A stretch of 64,000 nt of DNA from Bacteroidota bacterium (GCA_023460855.1 JAEWOS010000004.1:1-64000), one strand, 5' to 3'; positions 26,208-36,108 are shown, counted from the stretch's first letter. Notes: a model not told the origin generated them from the letters alone. Numbers and translations are program-made.

Positions 26208-26215
26208 TACTTTTG
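26208..26215 (+). promoter_or_regulatory. TAnnTTTG -7 box 4 bases before the rlmD start
   Basis: TACTTTTG is followed by CAGC and the ATG at 26220, suggesting a leaderless transcript. Confidence 0.6.
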
Positions 26216-26219
26216 CAGC

Positions 26220-27632
26220 ATGCCAAAAAACAGAAAAAAGAATCTGATTCTTGAAAATATCAGGCTTGTTTCAGCAGGCGCGAAAGGTGTCGCGATAGGA
26301 AAAACGGACGAAGGCAAAACGGTTATGGTTGCAGGAGCAGTTCCGGGAGATCTGGTAAATGCTCGCGTAAAAAAAGCCAAATCCAGTTACTATGAAGCCG
26401 AACTTGCTGAACTGATAGAGGAATCTCCGTTTCGGGTGCAGCCCAAATGTATTCATTTTGGGGTTTGTGGAGGCTGTAAATGGCAGAATCTTGATTACGG
26501 CAAACAACTGGAGTTCAAACAGAATGAAGTTGTGAATAATATCCGCAGAATCGGCGGCATCGAGAACTTTGAAACACTTCCGATTCTCGGTTCGCAGGAA
26601 GACTATTTCTACCGCAACAAAATGGAATTCTCCTTTTCTGATTCCAGGTGGCTTACTGCCGATGAAATTCAGAACGCCGGTGAAATTAACAGCCGAAATG
26701 CGCTCGGATTCCACATTCCCGGAATGTGGAGCAAAATTCTTGACCTTAAAGAATGCTGGCTGCAGGAAGATCCCTCAAATGAATTGCGACTTGCTATAAA
26801 AAATTATGCTGAAGAAAATAATCTGGCTTTTTTCGATGTAAAAAATCAGGAAGGCTTTCTGCGCACGGTGATGATGAGACAGAACAGTGCCGGAGAATGG
26901 ATGGTTCTGTTCCAGCTGTTCCGCGAAGAGGAAGAAAACAGAAAAAAACTGTTTGATTTTGTGCTGAACACATTCCCTCAGATTAAAACGCTGCTTTTCG
27001 CAATTAATCCCAAAGCAAATGATTCCATTTACGACCTCGATGTACAGAATTATTTCGGAGAAGGATTTCTGATGGAAGAAATGGACGGCCTGAAATTTAA
27101 GATCGGACCCAAGTCATTTTTTCAGACCAATTACAGACAAGCACTGGAACTTTACCGAAAAACCCTCGACTTTGCAGATCTGACCGGAAACGAAGTGGTG
27201 TATGATCTGTACACAGGAACTGGAACCATCGCACAGTATGTTGCGAGAAATGCAAAACACGTCATTGGAATTGAAAGTGTACCGGAAGCGATCAGTGCCG
27301 CAAAGGAACACGCCGCTCTGAATGGTCTCGATAATTGTACGTTTTACTGCGGGGATATGAAAGAAGTTTTCAACGAAGATTTTCTCAATAATCATCCAAA
27401 AGCCGATGTACTGATAACAGATCCGCCGAGAGACGGCATGCATAAAAAGGTAGTGGACCAGATTCTGAATCTGATGCCGGAGAAAATTGTGTATGTAAGC
27501 TGTAACTCAGCGACACAGGCACGCGATATCGCTTTGATGAAAGAGCATTATGTTCTGGAGAAAATTCTGCCGGTTGATATGTTTCCGCAAACGCACCATG
27601 TGGAAAACATCGCGCTGCTAAGAAGAAAATAA
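26220..27632 (+). CDS. rlmD: 23S rRNA (uracil-5-)-methyltransferase RlmD/RumA type
   Basis: This SAM-dependent enzyme makes 5-methyluridine in 23S rRNA (U1939 in E. coli). The 470 residues have an N-terminal TRAM RNA-binding domain (about 5-63), iron-sulfur cysteines Cys77, Cys83 and Cys86 plus a fourth Cys near residue 180 (LKECWLQ), the SAM motif YDLYTGTGTIAQYVA, TDPPRDGMH, and the nucleophile motif YVSCNSATQARD. Within the TrmA/RlmC/RlmD family the exact uridine cannot be settled from sequence alone, and some members modify two sites. Two small envelope genes follow closely. Confidence 0.92.
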   Translation: MPKNRKKNLILENIRLVSAGAKGVAIGKTDEGKTVMVAGAVPGDLVNARVKKAKSSYYEAELAELIEESPFRVQPKCIHFGVCGGCKWQNLDYGKQLEFKQNEVVNNIRRIGGIENFETLPILGSQEDYFYRNKMEFSFSDSRWLTADEIQNAGEINSRNALGFHIPGMWSKILDLKECWLQEDPSNELRLAIKNYAEENNLAFFDVKNQEGFLRTVMMRQNSAGEWMVLFQLFREEEENRKKLFDFVLNTFPQIKTLLFAINPKANDSIYDLDVQNYFGEGFLMEEMDGLKFKIGPKSFFQTNYRQALELYRKTLDFADLTGNEVVYDLYTGTGTIAQYVARNAKHVIGIESVPEAISAAKEHAALNGLDNCTFYCGDMKEVFNEDFLNNHPKADVLITDPPRDGMHKKVVDQILNLMPEKIVYVSCNSATQARDIALMKEHYVLEKILPVDMFPQTHHVENIALLRRK

Positions 27633-27633
27633 A

Positions 27634-28125
27634 ATGAGATTTAATAATAAATACCGGGCTTTTCTTACCGCATTTATGGCGTCGGTTTTCTTGTTCTCTT
27701 GTGGAAACGATGACGACATTTGCACGAGCGGTGAAGCAACACCCAGACTAAAAATAAAATTCAAAACCGCAGCAACCGGAAAGCTTCGGACGCTTGATAC
27801 GCTGCACGTCGCAGTGGATTATGGTTCAGGACCGGTTCAGGTTCTGGCCAATAACTTCAATACGGATTCTGTAATGATTCCATTACGTGTGGATGAACAT
27901 CCGTACACCGATATTTTTGTAAAAACCACTTCGCAGGGCAATACTTCAGCAGTACGGATCAGTTATACTACCAAAAATCAGTATGTTTCTCCCGCCTGCG
28001 GCGTCAAGAGACTATATGAAAATCTGGATGCTACTGTGTCGGTGCCAAATCCGGTGGTAAGCACCGAAAAAAAACAAAATGAAATCCTGGATGAAAACAA
28101 GACTCATATGTTTCTGCTTTTTTAG
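27634..28125 (+). CDS. Lipoprotein resembling DUF6452
   Basis: This 163-residue lipoprotein (anchor Cys in VFLFSCGNDDD) starts one base after the rlmD stop codon. The mature part is a short beta-rich domain with a conserved-looking ICTSGEATPRLKIKF start and a SPACGVKRLYENL segment. I recall this type of protein as DUF6452, commonly found beside a DUF6048 protein and rlmD in flavobacteria; that is from memory and not tested. The last 47 bases overlap the next gene in another frame, suggesting coupled translation. The function is unknown. Confidence 0.75.
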   Translation: MRFNNKYRAFLTAFMASVFLFSCGNDDDICTSGEATPRLKIKFKTAATGKLRTLDTLHVAVDYGSGPVQVLANNFNTDSVMIPLRVDEHPYTDIFVKTTSQGNTSAVRISYTTKNQYVSPACGVKRLYENLDATVSVPNPVVSTEKKQNEILDENKTHMFLLF

Positions 28126-28744
28126 TCTGCTTCCTCTCTGCGCAGTGGCGCAGGAAAGTGAAGATTCCGTAAGATGGCGTTACGAACCCAATTTTATGGT
28201 GGGGGCAGATATTTTAAATGCAGGAATATCATTTTTCTCCGAACGGAAACTGTACCAGGGATTTATATCTTCAAAAATCAGAAACAAACTTCTGGCAACA
28301 GCTGATGCCGGTTTCGAGAGAAATGTTTACCGGAAAAACGGTTATGACGCTGAAGCTAAAGGCCCTTTTGTTAAGCTGGGAGCTGCTTATATGATTGTGG
28401 AAGATCCCGACAACGCAGATAACGGCTTTTATATGGGAGGCAAACTGGCAGGCTCGTTCTACAGACAGCAATACGACGCCGTGCCCGTCCGCGGATATGC
28501 AGGAAGTAATTCATCAGTGAGTTTTCCGGCAGGATCAGAATCTTCCTACTGGATTGAGGGTAATATTGGCGGAAGAGTAGAGCTTTTCGACTCCAGTTTT
28601 TTTATTGACATGAATATTCAGCCGAGATATCTGATCGCTTCGACCAGACAGGAAGAACTGCAGCCGATGATCGTTCCCGGCTTCGGTAAGAGCTCCACCA
28701 AATTCGGTATAGGATTTATGTGGAATATCGCTTACAAATTCTGA
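28079..28744 (+). CDS. Outer-membrane-like exported protein resembling DUF6048
   Basis: This 221-residue protein has a signal peptide (RLICFCFFSLLPLCAVAQ) and then alternating beta strands ending in an aromatic residue pattern (FGIGFMWNIAYKF), as in small outer-membrane beta barrels. An ATG at 28091 would give a cleaner signal peptide (MKTRLICF) and a shorter overlap of 35 bases. It overlaps the preceding lipoprotein gene; both probably work together, the lipoprotein perhaps as a partner of the barrel, although only position supports that. The family name is recalled, not searched. Confidence 0.75.
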   Translation: MKSWMKTRLICFCFFSLLPLCAVAQESEDSVRWRYEPNFMVGADILNAGISFFSERKLYQGFISSKIRNKLLATADAGFERNVYRKNGYDAEAKGPFVKLGAAYMIVEDPDNADNGFYMGGKLAGSFYRQQYDAVPVRGYAGSNSSVSFPAGSESSYWIEGNIGGRVELFDSSFFIDMNIQPRYLIASTRQEELQPMIVPGFGKSSTKFGIGFMWNIAYKF

Positions 28745-28748
28745 GAAA

Positions 28749-29213
28749 TTACCTTCCTGTGAAAGCGGGCGCAAGCAGTTTATAAAGTGCGGCAAGTTCT
28801 TTTGGCGGCTGTCCGGAATCGAAAGACTGTGAAGTATAAACTTTCCCGTCTTTATGTATTCTGATTGTGGCCGCGAGTGCACCATCATAGAACCTTGCGG
28901 TGGTTGGCCCTTCATAAGTATCAATTTTCGCAAGATCAATTGCGCCAACAGCCTTTACTACATTTTCCCATTCAGCAGCTGAAAAATTTCGCGTGCCTTC
29001 TGTTCCGTTAAGGGTAACTGATTTCGATTCCGGTGTGAATACCAATACTCTGTTGGTACCTCTCGTCAGTTCCTCAAGTTCAACTTTTTGAATAGTTTGT
29101 TTCGTCAATTTTGCATTGGTATTTGTTGCGGCAGCTTTTTCTTTATCCTGCGCGGTACACTGCAAAGAAAAGATTGCGACCGAACAGATTATGGCAATTC
29201 TGAAGATTTTCAT
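28749..29213 (-). CDS. Small lipoprotein of unknown function
   Basis: The start is placed at 29213 because this gives a good lipoprotein signal (KIFRIAIICSVAIFSLQCTAQ, with the Cys at residue 18); 24 more codons are open upstream but spoil the signal peptide. The mature domain of about 130 residues starts after an Ala/Asn/Thr linker and has a strand pattern including GTNRVLVFTPES, GTRNFSAAEWENVVKAV and ATIRIHKDGKVYTSQSFD. I do not recognise the family with certainty. It converges with the 28079 gene, 4 bases apart. Confidence 0.78.
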   Translation of the reverse strand: MKIFRIAIICSVAIFSLQCTAQDKEKAAATNTNAKLTKQTIQKVELEELTRGTNRVLVFTPESKSVTLNGTEGTRNFSAAEWENVVKAVGAIDLAKIDTYEGPTTARFYDGALAATIRIHKDGKVYTSQSFDSGQPPKELAALYKLLAPAFTGR

Positions 29214-29313
29214 AGTGAAATATTTACTTGGAAATAGTTGTATAAAAGTATGCCAATTTCCGTTCCTGAAAAAATATTCCTGCACAAAAATATGATAATC
29301 GTCACTAAAACGT

Positions 29314-29321
29314 TATATTTG
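29314..29321 (+). promoter_or_regulatory. TAnnTTTG -7 box of the metalloprotease gene
   Basis: TATATTTG lies 22 bases before the ATG at 29344. Confidence 0.6.
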
Positions 29322-29343
29322 CTATCTAATAATATACGTACTT

Positions 29344-31350
29344 ATGAAAAATATTTCCCTTAATAAACTGACACTTTTCCTGTTGGTTTTTTGCGGTACA
29401 TTTCTCTATAAAGCTCAGGTAGAGCAAATGCCGTTGCTGGAACCAATGCCGGGAGAAGCAGTAGTCTTTGGTAAAACCTACACCAAGGAAGAATTGAAAG
29501 AAACAATGGGTGTGATTCGCTGTGCGAGCACTGAATACGAGCAGATGCTGCAACGGCAGGACCCTAACAGAATGACCGATGCTGAGTTCGAAGCATGGCT
29601 TGCACCGCTAATGGCAAACGCTGAAAAGTCGCAAAGTGGTGGTATAATTACTATTCCTGTAGTGGTTCACGTAATTCACAGCGGACAGCCGGTTGGTACA
29701 GCTCCTAATATTTCGGATGCACAGGTACAATCGCAGATTACGGTTATGTCTCAGGATTTCAGAAAAATGGCGGGAACTCCGGGATTCAATACCAATCCGG
29801 TGGGTGCAGATACAATGATTCAGTTTGCTCTTGCGAAAGTGGATCCTAACGGAAACCCTACAAACGGTATTAACCGTGTAAACCTTTGCCAGGATATGTG
29901 GACACAAAACCAAATCAATGCTGTTGTAAAACCACAAACGATCTGGGACCCAAACCAGTACATGAATATGTGGAGCTTGCGCTTCTTCAGAACCGACCTT
30001 TTAGGTTATGCACAGTTTCCGGAAGGTTCAGGACTGGCAGGTTTGCCAACATCTCAGAATGCTCAGTCAGACGGTGTAGTTGCCGGATTTAACTTTTTCG
30101 GATCCAGTGATCTTGGAACAGGTTTCATACTTTCCGCTCCTTATAATAAAGGACGTACGATGACGCACGAAGTTGGGCATTACCTTGGTTTAAGACATAT
30201 CTGGGGCGATTCAACCTGTGGAACTGATTTTGTAAATGACACGCCGGTACACCAGACATCTAACGGTGGCTGTCCTTCGCATCCAAAGCCAAATTCCTGT
30301 GGTACTGCAGACGAAATGTTTGAAAACTACATGGATTACACACAGGATAACTGTATGAACATCTACACACAGGGTCAGGCACAAAGAATGACGACTGTAA
30401 TGAATAATTCGCCAAGAAGAGCAACGCTTAAAACATCCACCAAAGACATTGCCATTCCTTTATTTGCCAATGATGCAGAATTGAAAGTGCGTGCGGGTTG
30501 TAACAGTTGTGTCGATGGAGTTGAAATGACTATTTACAACCGTGGTACTTCAGCTTTAACGAGTGCAACAATTACTTACTCTGTTGCAGGAGGAGCTGCA
30601 CAGACTTATAACTGGACAGGTAACCTTGCTCCTAATCAGGAAAATACGTTTGTAGCGCCTGTACCTACAGGAACCGGTGCAGGAGCTGTTACTGCAAACA
30701 TCGTCAATGTTAATGCTACTGCAGATCAGCGTGCAACAAATAATACAGCGAACGGTAACTATTTCGCTGTTCCGCTTGCACCAAACTATAATTTCACCCA
30801 GGTGAAGTTTACCCTGCAGAGAGATGGTATGGGTTCTGAAATCAGATGGACTCTGCGTAATGGTGTTAATCAGATCGTTCAGGCAGGCGGACCATATCCG
30901 GATGGAGCTGCAGGTCCTCTTAATTTAACATGGAACCTTGCACAAAACCAGTGCTATACATTCACCATATATGACAGTGCTGAAAACGGTATGAACGGCG
31001 GAAGTTACTCTTTAACTGATACCACCGGACAGATTATCATTAGAAACAGCACCGGAAATTACACAGACCATGAAGCTACATCTTTCAGACTGATGGCACA
31101 AATGGCAACAAATGAGGTGAACGGACAGGACGTATTCTCTGTATTCCCGAATCCTGCGGGTGATATTCTGAATGTAACAAACGTTAAGGACAGAAGTGAG
31201 TACACCATTCACAACACTGCCGGACAAATTGTTCTGAAAGGAGCCATTAAAGATCAGAAACTTAATGTTTCATCCCTGAAAACAGGAAATTATGTAATTA
31301 CTGTTAAACAGGATGAGCAGAGCCAGTCTGTGAAGTTTATCAAGAAATAG
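29344..31350 (+). CDS. Secreted M43 (pappalysin-type) zinc metalloprotease with T9SS sorting domain
   Basis: The 668 residues contain a signal peptide (LTLFLLVFCGTFLYKAQ), a propeptide of about 80 residues, and an M43 catalytic domain with the zinc motif HEVGHYLGLRH beginning at His275 and a Met-turn in FENYMDYTQDNCM. Two to three beta domains follow (CARDB-like region with CVDGVEMTIYNRGTSALTSA), then a type A sorting domain from about residue 595 (VFPNPAGDILNV to VKFIKK). It should be exported through T9SS and degrade extracellular protein. Relatives include ulilysin and cytophagalysins. Confidence 0.92.
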   Translation: MKNISLNKLTLFLLVFCGTFLYKAQVEQMPLLEPMPGEAVVFGKTYTKEELKETMGVIRCASTEYEQMLQRQDPNRMTDAEFEAWLAPLMANAEKSQSGGIITIPVVVHVIHSGQPVGTAPNISDAQVQSQITVMSQDFRKMAGTPGFNTNPVGADTMIQFALAKVDPNGNPTNGINRVNLCQDMWTQNQINAVVKPQTIWDPNQYMNMWSLRFFRTDLLGYAQFPEGSGLAGLPTSQNAQSDGVVAGFNFFGSSDLGTGFILSAPYNKGRTMTHEVGHYLGLRHIWGDSTCGTDFVNDTPVHQTSNGGCPSHPKPNSCGTADEMFENYMDYTQDNCMNIYTQGQAQRMTTVMNNSPRRATLKTSTKDIAIPLFANDAELKVRAGCNSCVDGVEMTIYNRGTSALTSATITYSVAGGAAQTYNWTGNLAPNQENTFVAPVPTGTGAGAVTANIVNVNATADQRATNNTANGNYFAVPLAPNYNFTQVKFTLQRDGMGSEIRWTLRNGVNQIVQAGGPYPDGAAGPLNLTWNLAQNQCYTFTIYDSAENGMNGGSYSLTDTTGQIIIRNSTGNYTDHEATSFRLMAQMATNEVNGQDVFSVFPNPAGDILNVTNVKDRSEYTIHNTAGQIVLKGAIKDQKLNVSSLKTGNYVITVKQDEQSQSVKFIKK

Positions 31351-31371
31351 CAATTAGTTAAATATCTAATG

Positions 31372-31403
31372 AAAATCCTCAGCAATTTTGCCGGGGATTT
31401 TTC
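31372..31403 (+). terminator. Terminator after the metalloprotease gene
   Basis: Stem AAAATCC/GGATTTT with a CTC/GGG-type extension is followed by TTTTTC; it is weaker than the others. Confidence 0.6.
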
Positions 31404-31453
31404 ATTTACAGATATTTCTGTAAGAATATTTGAAAAATTAAGAAAATAGTGAC

Positions 31454-31483
31454 TTGATTAGTAATAAAAAATATTTAAATTTG
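31454..31483 (+). promoter_or_regulatory. Promoter (TTG-N19-TAAATTTG) of the 1500-residue T9SS gene
   Basis: TTG at 31454-31456 and TAAATTTG at 31476-31483 fit the consensus spacing. A leader of about 63 bases follows. Confidence 0.78.
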
Positions 31484-31552
31484 TGTTTTAGATAGATTTT
31501 GCAAGTGAAGCAATTCTCTTTGATATTTAGTAATTAATCAACTTTTTATAGC

Positions 31553-34500
31553 ATGAAGAAATTTTATTCTCTTATAGTGATGTTGATGCTCGCCTTTACC
31601 CAGGTCAATGCGCAGTACTGTATACCGACTTTTCCAAGCGGTTGTACATCTGGGGACAGAATTGATGACTTTACCATCCCATCGGCAGCATTTTCACATC
31701 TAAACTCGGGTTGTTCTGCTGGAGCGTACGGCGATTTCACATCGATGATCATCAATCTTACGCCAACAGTTCCTTATCCGTTTACTATCACCCATAGTTT
31801 TACCAATCAGGACACAAAAATCTGGGTTGATTTTGATAATAACGGAGTTTTTACGGATGCAGCGCCTGAACTTATTTGGTCAGGATCTAGTACTGGCTCC
31901 GGTTCCGCAACAATAACAAATGGCACATTTACCATTCCAGCCGGAACTCCCAACGGTTCTTATCGCATGCGGGTGGCAGACAGATATGCGTCTATGCCTA
32001 TTCCATGTAATAGTACGGGATGGGGTGAAGTGCATGATTACACTGTAATCATAGGGCCACCTCCCACTTGTCCACAACCAACAAACACAAGTTCAGCAAA
32101 TATTACCGCGAACAGTGCTCAGTTAAGCTGGACGCCTCCGACACCGGCTCCTGCAGGTGGTTACCAGATTTATTACAGCACAGTTGCAACCGCACCAACT
32201 GCTGCAACGCTGCCAAATGCAACAGCACCTGCATCCCCTGCTACTATAGCCGGGCTAAATCCGAATACCATGTATTACTGGTGGGTACGTGCTGACTGTA
32301 CTTCAGGTGATGTAAGTTTCTGGACTGCAGGAGGCAGCTTTACCACCACGCAGATTGCGGGAACCCTGCCTTATTCACAGGATTTCTCAGGAGCAAATGA
32401 TTTTGGATTTGCAAATGGTAATGAAACGAATAAATGGACAGTTGGAACTGCCACCGGAAACCCGGGTCAGTCCATGTACATATCAGACGATAATGGTGCA
32501 ACCAATAACTATACTATTAATTCTGAAAGTACCGTTCATGCCTATCGAGATCTACTCGTCCCTGCCGGAACTACTCTTGCAACACTGCAGTTTGACTGGA
32601 AAGGAATTGGTGGAACAAGTGTACTGGATTATATGCGGGTTTATGTTGCTCCGGCATCATTTATGCCGATTCCGGGAACATTGATTACCGCAAGTGCGAC
32701 AGTCCAGAAAATCGGCCCGGATTATTATAATCAGGCAACCTGGAAAACAGAACTGTTTACCAATGTTAACCTTGCTCCTTATGCAGGACAGACGGTAAGA
32801 CTAATATTCCAGTGGAGAAATAATACTTCAGGTGGAACACAGCCTCCGTCAGCGGTTGATAATATTAACTTAAGCGTTCCTACGTGTCAGGTTCCTTTGA
32901 ATCCTACAGTAACAGGTCTTGGAACCACCACTGCTACTTTAAACTGGACAGCGGCAACGCCGGCACCTCAGAACGGATACGAATATTACTATTCCACAAA
33001 CCCAACAGCTCCTACAGCGGCGACAGTTCCTTCAGGAACATCACCGGCATCACCAGTAGTTCTGACAGGACTTCCGGCAAGTACTACTTACCACTGGTGG
33101 GTAAGATCACGTTGTTTAGGTGCTGACCGAAGCTACTGGATTCAGGGACCATCTTTCACAACTGCTCAGATTCCTGCAACATTCCCGTACATCACAGGAT
33201 TTGACACAGATAACGGGGGATTCACTCCGGTAAATGCCACTACAAACCAGTGGTTCTGGGGAATGGCAACAGGAAATCCACCGGGATCGATGTATATCTC
33301 GGACGACAATGGTATAAGCAACTCGTATGTAGTAAACAGCGGCACGCATGTGTCCAGTATCTACCGTGATATTTTGGTACCTGCAGGAACAACGTTTGCA
33401 GCGCTGAACTTCCAGTGGAAGGCGGTAGGTGAAAACTGTTGCGACTATCTGAGAGTATGGCTGGTACCGGTTTCCTATACACCGACAGCAGGAACTTTAA
33501 TCACCGCAGGTGCGGGTCGGGTTCAGCTTGGCGGAAATATGAACAACCAGTCAACCTGGAAAACGGAACTGTATAATAACATCAATATGTCTGCCTATGC
33601 AGGAAATACTGTGCGACTTGTTTTCCAGTGGAGAAATGACGGAAGCGTAGGAACACAGCCACCTGCAGCAGTTGATAACATTAATTTTGTTATCCCAACC
33701 TGTCAGGTACCTGTAAACCCTACAGTAACAGGAGTTGGAACAACTACAGCAACCCTTAACTGGAATCCGGCTGCACCAGTTCCACAAAACGGATATGAAT
33801 ATTACCTTTCTACGAATCCGCTGCCGCCAACTGGGGCAACAATTCCAACTGGTACAGTTCTGGCACCGCCTGTAGTGCTGAACACTTTAAATGACAGTAC
33901 CACATATTACTGGTGGGTAAGATCCAAATGTCTGGGATCAGACCGCAGTTTCTGGGTTGAAGGACCATCATTCACCACACTGCAGATTCCTGCAAATTTC
34001 CCTTATACTACGGGATTTGATACAGACAATGGAGGATTCACACCGGTAAATGCTGCGACGAACAAGTGGCATTGGGGAATGGCAACCGGAAATCCACCGG
34101 GATCTATGTATATCTCCGATGATAACGGTGTATCCAACACGTATACAATTAACACAACGAATGTTTCCAGCATTTACCGTGATATTCTTGTACCTGCAGG
34201 AACAACTGCCGGCGTACTGAAATACCAGTGGAAAAATGACGGAGAAAACTGCTGTGATTATATGAGAGTTTGGCTGGTACCGTCCACTTATACACCGGTA
34301 GCAGGAACGCTGATTACTGCAGGTGCCAACCGTGTACAGTACGGCGGAAACCACAATGACCAGACAACCTGGAAACAGGAAACACACAATGTGAACCTTA
34401 CAGCTTATGCAGGAAGTACGGTACGTCTTGTATTCCAGTGGAGAAATGACAGCAGTGTCGGCACGCAGCCACCTGCAGCACTGGATAATATCGTCTTCGC

Positions 34501-36055
34501 AAGATGTGAATCTACTCCGCCGGCGCTTACATTTAATCCGATAACCCACAATTCTGCTACGATAACATGGCAGCAGGATTTAGGAGGTGCAAGCTATGTG
34601 CTGCAATGGAGAGAAGTAGGAAGCACAACCTGGAACGGACCGTTTAACATCAACGCTCTAGCATTCCCGGCAACTACCCACACATTCCCACTGACAGGAC
34701 TTGATCCTGCTACGCAGTACGAAGTACAGGTAGCAGCTGTTTGTAACGGAGTTCAGGGTGCTTTCGGACAGGAAGTATTTACAACGAAATGTGACCCGGT
34801 TGCGCCAAGTAACGTAACATTCACCAATATCACTTCAACTTCTGCAGTTGTAACATGGGATCCTACAGCGGGTGCTGTAAATTATGTGCTTGAGTATAAA
34901 AAAGCCAGTGATGCATGGGGATCAATACCTCCTATTGCAGTGAATGGTGCTACAACTTATACTCTTACAGGTTTACTGCCTTATACGCAGTATGAAGTGC
35001 GCATCGCATCCAACTGTTCAGGTGATATCAACGCTTTCAGTCCTCCAAAAGTACTGTTGACAAGACCAACCTGTGAAATGGCACCGGTAGGACTCACCGT
35101 GAACAATATTACGATGACACAGGCTCTTGTTGAATGGGATATTTTCCCTGGGGCAACCTATGTGTTGAGATACCGCAAAGTTGGCGCAGCATCCTGGACT
35201 ACATTAAGTCTTCCGACGAATTCTTACCTGATAACAGGTCTTACAGAGGAAACAATGTACGAAGTACAGGTAGCCAATGTATGTAACGGAGGACAACAGG
35301 CATTTACAGCGTCTTATGTGTTTACTACACCAACAGTTCAATACTGTGGAATGTCTGCGAACAGTGCATCTGTCGAATATATCTCGAATGTAACGGTAAC
35401 TCCTAACGGAATGCCGCAGATGGTAAACAATTCAACTGCTTCTGCTTATTCTGAATACATTACCGATCCAACTAAAGAGATCGTACTGGTGCAAGGTTCT
35501 ACCAATAACCAGATTTCCGTATCTAAAGCATGGACGGGCGGTACAACTTATGACGAAACAGTAAGTGTTTGGATTGACTTCAACAGAAACGGAATTTTCG
35601 AGACCAATGAAAAGATTCTGAACAGCGGTGCGAATAAAGTAACGCCGGTTACCGCAACCTTCTCTGTACCGAATGATGCGTATGTAAGCCTGTACAATAA
35701 CAGATTTATGGTAATGCGTGTTGTTATTGCAAGAGACAACTTCCCAATGCTTTGCAGCAATTTCGATAATGGTGAGGTGGAAGATTACAAAGTGAGAATC
35801 GTTAAAGGACTTCCGGGTAATATCATAACCGACGAAGGCCCGCAGATTTATCCGAATCCTGTAAAAGACGAACTGAATGTTACCAAAGTTAACGACGGTA
35901 GTTCGTACAAAATTTACAGCGCCATCGGTAAACTGGTACAGCGTGGAAACCTGCTTTACAACAAAGTGAATGTTTCCCAGCTGATCAACGGAGTCTATAT
36001 TATAGAAGTTGATAACAACGGCGAACTGGTTCAGAAGAAATTCATCAAAGAATAA
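31553..36055 (+). CDS. Giant modular T9SS surface protein (GEVED, FN3 and choice-of-anchor J-like modules)
   Basis: This 1500-residue secreted protein begins with a signal peptide and a GEVED-type domain (about 25-165, ending WGEVHDYTV). Three tandem units follow at residues 173-444, 445-716 and 717-984, each made of a fibronectin III domain starting with Cys and a MAM/choice-of-anchor J-like jelly roll (GNPPGSMYISDDNG, then DNI near its end). Three more fibronectin III domains (985 to about 1260), a second GEVED domain (NGEVEDYKV) and a type A sorting domain (IYPNPVKDELNV to KKFIKE) complete it. No catalytic domain is visible, so an adhesin or matrix role is likely. Units 2 and 3 are more alike than either is to unit 1. 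Confidence 0.9.
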   Translation: MKKFYSLIVMLMLAFTQVNAQYCIPTFPSGCTSGDRIDDFTIPSAAFSHLNSGCSAGAYGDFTSMIINLTPTVPYPFTITHSFTNQDTKIWVDFDNNGVFTDAAPELIWSGSSTGSGSATITNGTFTIPAGTPNGSYRMRVADRYASMPIPCNSTGWGEVHDYTVIIGPPPTCPQPTNTSSANITANSAQLSWTPPTPAPAGGYQIYYSTVATAPTAATLPNATAPASPATIAGLNPNTMYYWWVRADCTSGDVSFWTAGGSFTTTQIAGTLPYSQDFSGANDFGFANGNETNKWTVGTATGNPGQSMYISDDNGATNNYTINSESTVHAYRDLLVPAGTTLATLQFDWKGIGGTSVLDYMRVYVAPASFMPIPGTLITASATVQKIGPDYYNQATWKTELFTNVNLAPYAGQTVRLIFQWRNNTSGGTQPPSAVDNINLSVPTCQVPLNPTVTGLGTTTATLNWTAATPAPQNGYEYYYSTNPTAPTAATVPSGTSPASPVVLTGLPASTTYHWWVRSRCLGADRSYWIQGPSFTTAQIPATFPYITGFDTDNGGFTPVNATTNQWFWGMATGNPPGSMYISDDNGISNSYVVNSGTHVSSIYRDILVPAGTTFAALNFQWKAVGENCCDYLRVWLVPVSYTPTAGTLITAGAGRVQLGGNMNNQSTWKTELYNNINMSAYAGNTVRLVFQWRNDGSVGTQPPAAVDNINFVIPTCQVPVNPTVTGVGTTTATLNWNPAAPVPQNGYEYYLSTNPLPPTGATIPTGTVLAPPVVLNTLNDSTTYYWWVRSKCLGSDRSFWVEGPSFTTLQIPANFPYTTGFDTDNGGFTPVNAATNKWHWGMATGNPPGSMYISDDNGVSNTYTINTTNVSSIYRDILVPAGTTAGVLKYQWKNDGENCCDYMRVWLVPSTYTPVAGTLITAGANRVQYGGNHNDQTTWKQETHNVNLTAYAGSTVRLVFQWRNDSSVGTQPPAALDNIVFARCESTPPALTFNPITHNSATITWQQDLGGASYVLQWREVGSTTWNGPFNINALAFPATTHTFPLTGLDPATQYEVQVAAVCNGVQGAFGQEVFTTKCDPVAPSNVTFTNITSTSAVVTWDPTAGAVNYVLEYKKASDAWGSIPPIAVNGATTYTLTGLLPYTQYEVRIASNCSGDINAFSPPKVLLTRPTCEMAPVGLTVNNITMTQALVEWDIFPGATYVLRYRKVGAASWTTLSLPTNSYLITGLTEETMYEVQVANVCNGGQQAFTASYVFTTPTVQYCGMSANSASVEYISNVTVTPNGMPQMVNNSTASAYSEYITDPTKEIVLVQGSTNNQISVSKAWTGGTTYDETVSVWIDFNRNGIFETNEKILNSGANKVTPVTATFSVPNDAYVSLYNNRFMVMRVVIARDNFPMLCSNFDNGEVEDYKVRIVKGLPGNIITDEGPQIYPNPVKDELNVTKVNDGSSYKIYSAIGKLVQRGNLLYNKVNVSQLINGVYIIEVDNNGELVQKKFIKE
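32069..34504 (+). repeat. Three tandem coding repeats of about 810 bases
   Basis: Units at 32069-32884 (816 bases), 32885-33700 (816) and 33701-34504 (804) each encode one FN3 plus jelly-roll pair. Nucleotide segments around the encoded NPPGSMYISDDNG and LVFQWRND are nearly identical between units 2 and 3, pointing to recent duplication or gene conversion. Confidence 0.85.
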
Positions 36056-36073
36056 GTTCGATACATTAATGAC

Positions 36074-36108
36074 AAAGCCGCTGCAAATATTTTGCAGCGG
36101 CTTTTTTT
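36074..36108 (+). terminator. Strong terminator after the giant T9SS gene
   Basis: A 14-bp perfect stem AAAGCCGCTGCAAA/TTTGCAGCGGCTTT with a 3-base loop is followed by a T run. Confidence 0.92.

Noticed and set aside
27634..28744. One frameshifted gene instead of two overlapping genes
   Set aside because: The second frame has its own start and signal peptide, and the first ends naturally with a complete domain.
32069..34504. CRISPR-like array or mobile element
   Set aside because: The repeats are about 810 bases, in frame and encode protein modules; there are no short repeats with spacers.
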